From NCBI GenBank assembly GCA_028279995.1, contig JANQMQ010000471.1, forward strand, positions 1 through 5,342: 5,342 nucleotides of DNA, in the 5' to 3' direction. This document shows positions 4,670-5,342 of the stretch, piece by piece (position 1 is the stretch's first letter; each line of letters begins with the position of its first letter). Origin of the DNA: Candidatus Phaeomarinibacter sp. (GTDB taxonomy: Bacteria; Pseudomonadota; Alphaproteobacteria; CGMCC-115125). Under the pieces are notes generated by a model. The model ran no database searches. It was not told the origin of the DNA and was given only the letters and a program-made list of their open reading frames with translations. Position numbers and translations under genes: made by a program.

Positions 4670-5342
4670 TTATGCCGCCGGTGTATAGCTCTGCAACGAG
4701 GCGACGTGCAGCTCGTCGCCGCGCATCGCCTTGATTGCTTTTGTGGCGGCAATCGCCCCTGAGAGTGTCGTGTAGTAAGGGACCTTGTTCTGCAAGGCCG
4801 CCCGGCGCAGGGAGGCTGAGTCTGCCAATGCCTGCGCGCCCTCGGTGGTGTTGAACACCAGCTGCACATCGCCATTGGTGATCGCATCCACGATGTGCGG
4901 CTGGCCTTCCAGCACCTTGTTGATGCGGGTTGCCTCGATGCCGTTTTCCTCAAGGAAGCGGGCGGTGCCGCTGGTGGCCACCAGTTTGAAGCCCATCTCG
5001 ATCAACTCACGGGCCGGCGCGATGATGCGGTCCTTGTCCGTGTCCTTGACGGAGATGAAGGCTGTGCCTTCTTCGGGCACCGTCGTGCCGCCGCCCAGCT
5101 GGCTCTTGGCGAAGGCCACACCAAAACTCTTGTCGAGGCCCATGACTTCGCCGGTGGAGCGCATTTCCGGGCCCAGAATAGTGTCGACGCCGGGGAAACG
5201 GGCAAACGGGAAGACGGCTTCCTTCACCGCGATATGGTCATAGTCACGCTTCTTGAGGCCAAAGCTAGCGAGCTTCTCACCAGCCATCACACGCGAGGCA
5301 ATACCGGCGACGGGTGCGCCCAGCACCTTGGCGACAAACGGC
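4670..5342 (-). CDS. carB: Carbamoyl-phosphate synthase large subunit, C-terminal part (cut by window edge)
   Basis: This is the last 223 codons of the large subunit, which makes carbamoyl phosphate from bicarbonate, ATP and the ammonia released by CarA, feeding pyrimidine and arginine synthesis. The frame is open to the window edge (starts ...PFVAKVLG) and ends with TAA at 4670-4672. In-window residues 39-69 contain the highly conserved [15 protein letters not shown] and [13 protein letters not shown] blocks from the end of the second ATP-grasp half. From about residue 95 ([11 protein letters not shown]) the methylglyoxal-synthase-like allosteric domain follows, with LVATSGTA (120-127), [12 protein letters not shown] (141-152), LVFNTTEG (161-168) and [17 protein letters not shown] (179-195). 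The full protein is normally about 1,070-1,100 residues, so some four fifths lie outside. A strong terminator follows it. Confidence 0.97.
   Translation of the reverse strand, partial: PFVAKVLGAPVAGIASRVMAGEKLASFGLKKRDYDHIAVKEAVFPFARFPGVDTILGPEMRSTGEVMGLDKSFGVAFAKSQLGGGTTVPEEGTAFISVKDTDKDRIIAPARELIEMGFKLVATSGTARFLEENGIEATRINKVLEGQPHIVDAITNGDVQLVFNTTEGAQALADSASLRRAALQNKVPYYTTLSGAIAATKAIKAMRGDELHVASLQSYTPAA

Noticed and set aside
1..5342. tRNA genes, insertion sequences, CRISPR arrays or transposon ends
   Set aside because: No cloverleaf-like sequence, transposase-like protein, regularly spaced repeat array or terminal inverted repeats with target duplication were seen.

Overview
The window looks like chromosomal DNA of an alphaproteobacterium, most likely a stalked or budding marine type (Caulobacterales / Hyphomonadaceae / Maricaulaceae-like). 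The basis is GC-rich coding sequence, a bacterial ELM1-family (DUF1022) gene, AhpC/Prx1-type peroxiredoxin, greA, carB, trxB and an Lrp/AsnC regulator close together, and a dense patch of GANTC, the target of the CcrM cell-cycle methylase found in alphaproteobacteria. The taxonomic placement is inference.

Layout from left to right: the N-terminal 124 codons of thioredoxin reductase (trxB, minus strand, cut by the window edge); a 207-bp gap with two inverted repeats; a complete 2-Cys peroxiredoxin (minus) with a good ribosome binding site and a promoter region carrying a perfect 7-3-7 palindrome that matches the iron-control (Irr/ICE) box; a 478-bp gap whose right half holds three same-orientation DnaA boxes and eight GANTC sites; an ELM1-family protein (minus); a divergent 111-bp intergenic region with a perfect 7-3-7 palindrome; an Lrp/AsnC-family regulator (plus); a small unrecognised gene with a TTG start (plus); greA (minus); a 338-bp gap containing a textbook terminator for carB; and the C-terminal 223 codons of carB (minus, cut by the window edge).

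The genes are mostly housekeeping: redox defence (peroxiredoxin and thioredoxin reductase, which can supply electrons to it through thioredoxin), transcription elongation (greA), carbamoyl-phosphate synthesis (carB) and a local amino-acid-responsive type regulator. The most interesting signal is non-coding. At 1362-1635 each DnaA box is followed 11-12 bp later by a GANTC site, and two of the three units form an imperfect direct repeat of about 35 bp. This resembles a replication-origin or DnaA-titration/regulatory locus linking DnaA binding to CcrM methylation, although no usual origin-neighbour gene (dnaA, hemE, parAB) is visible.
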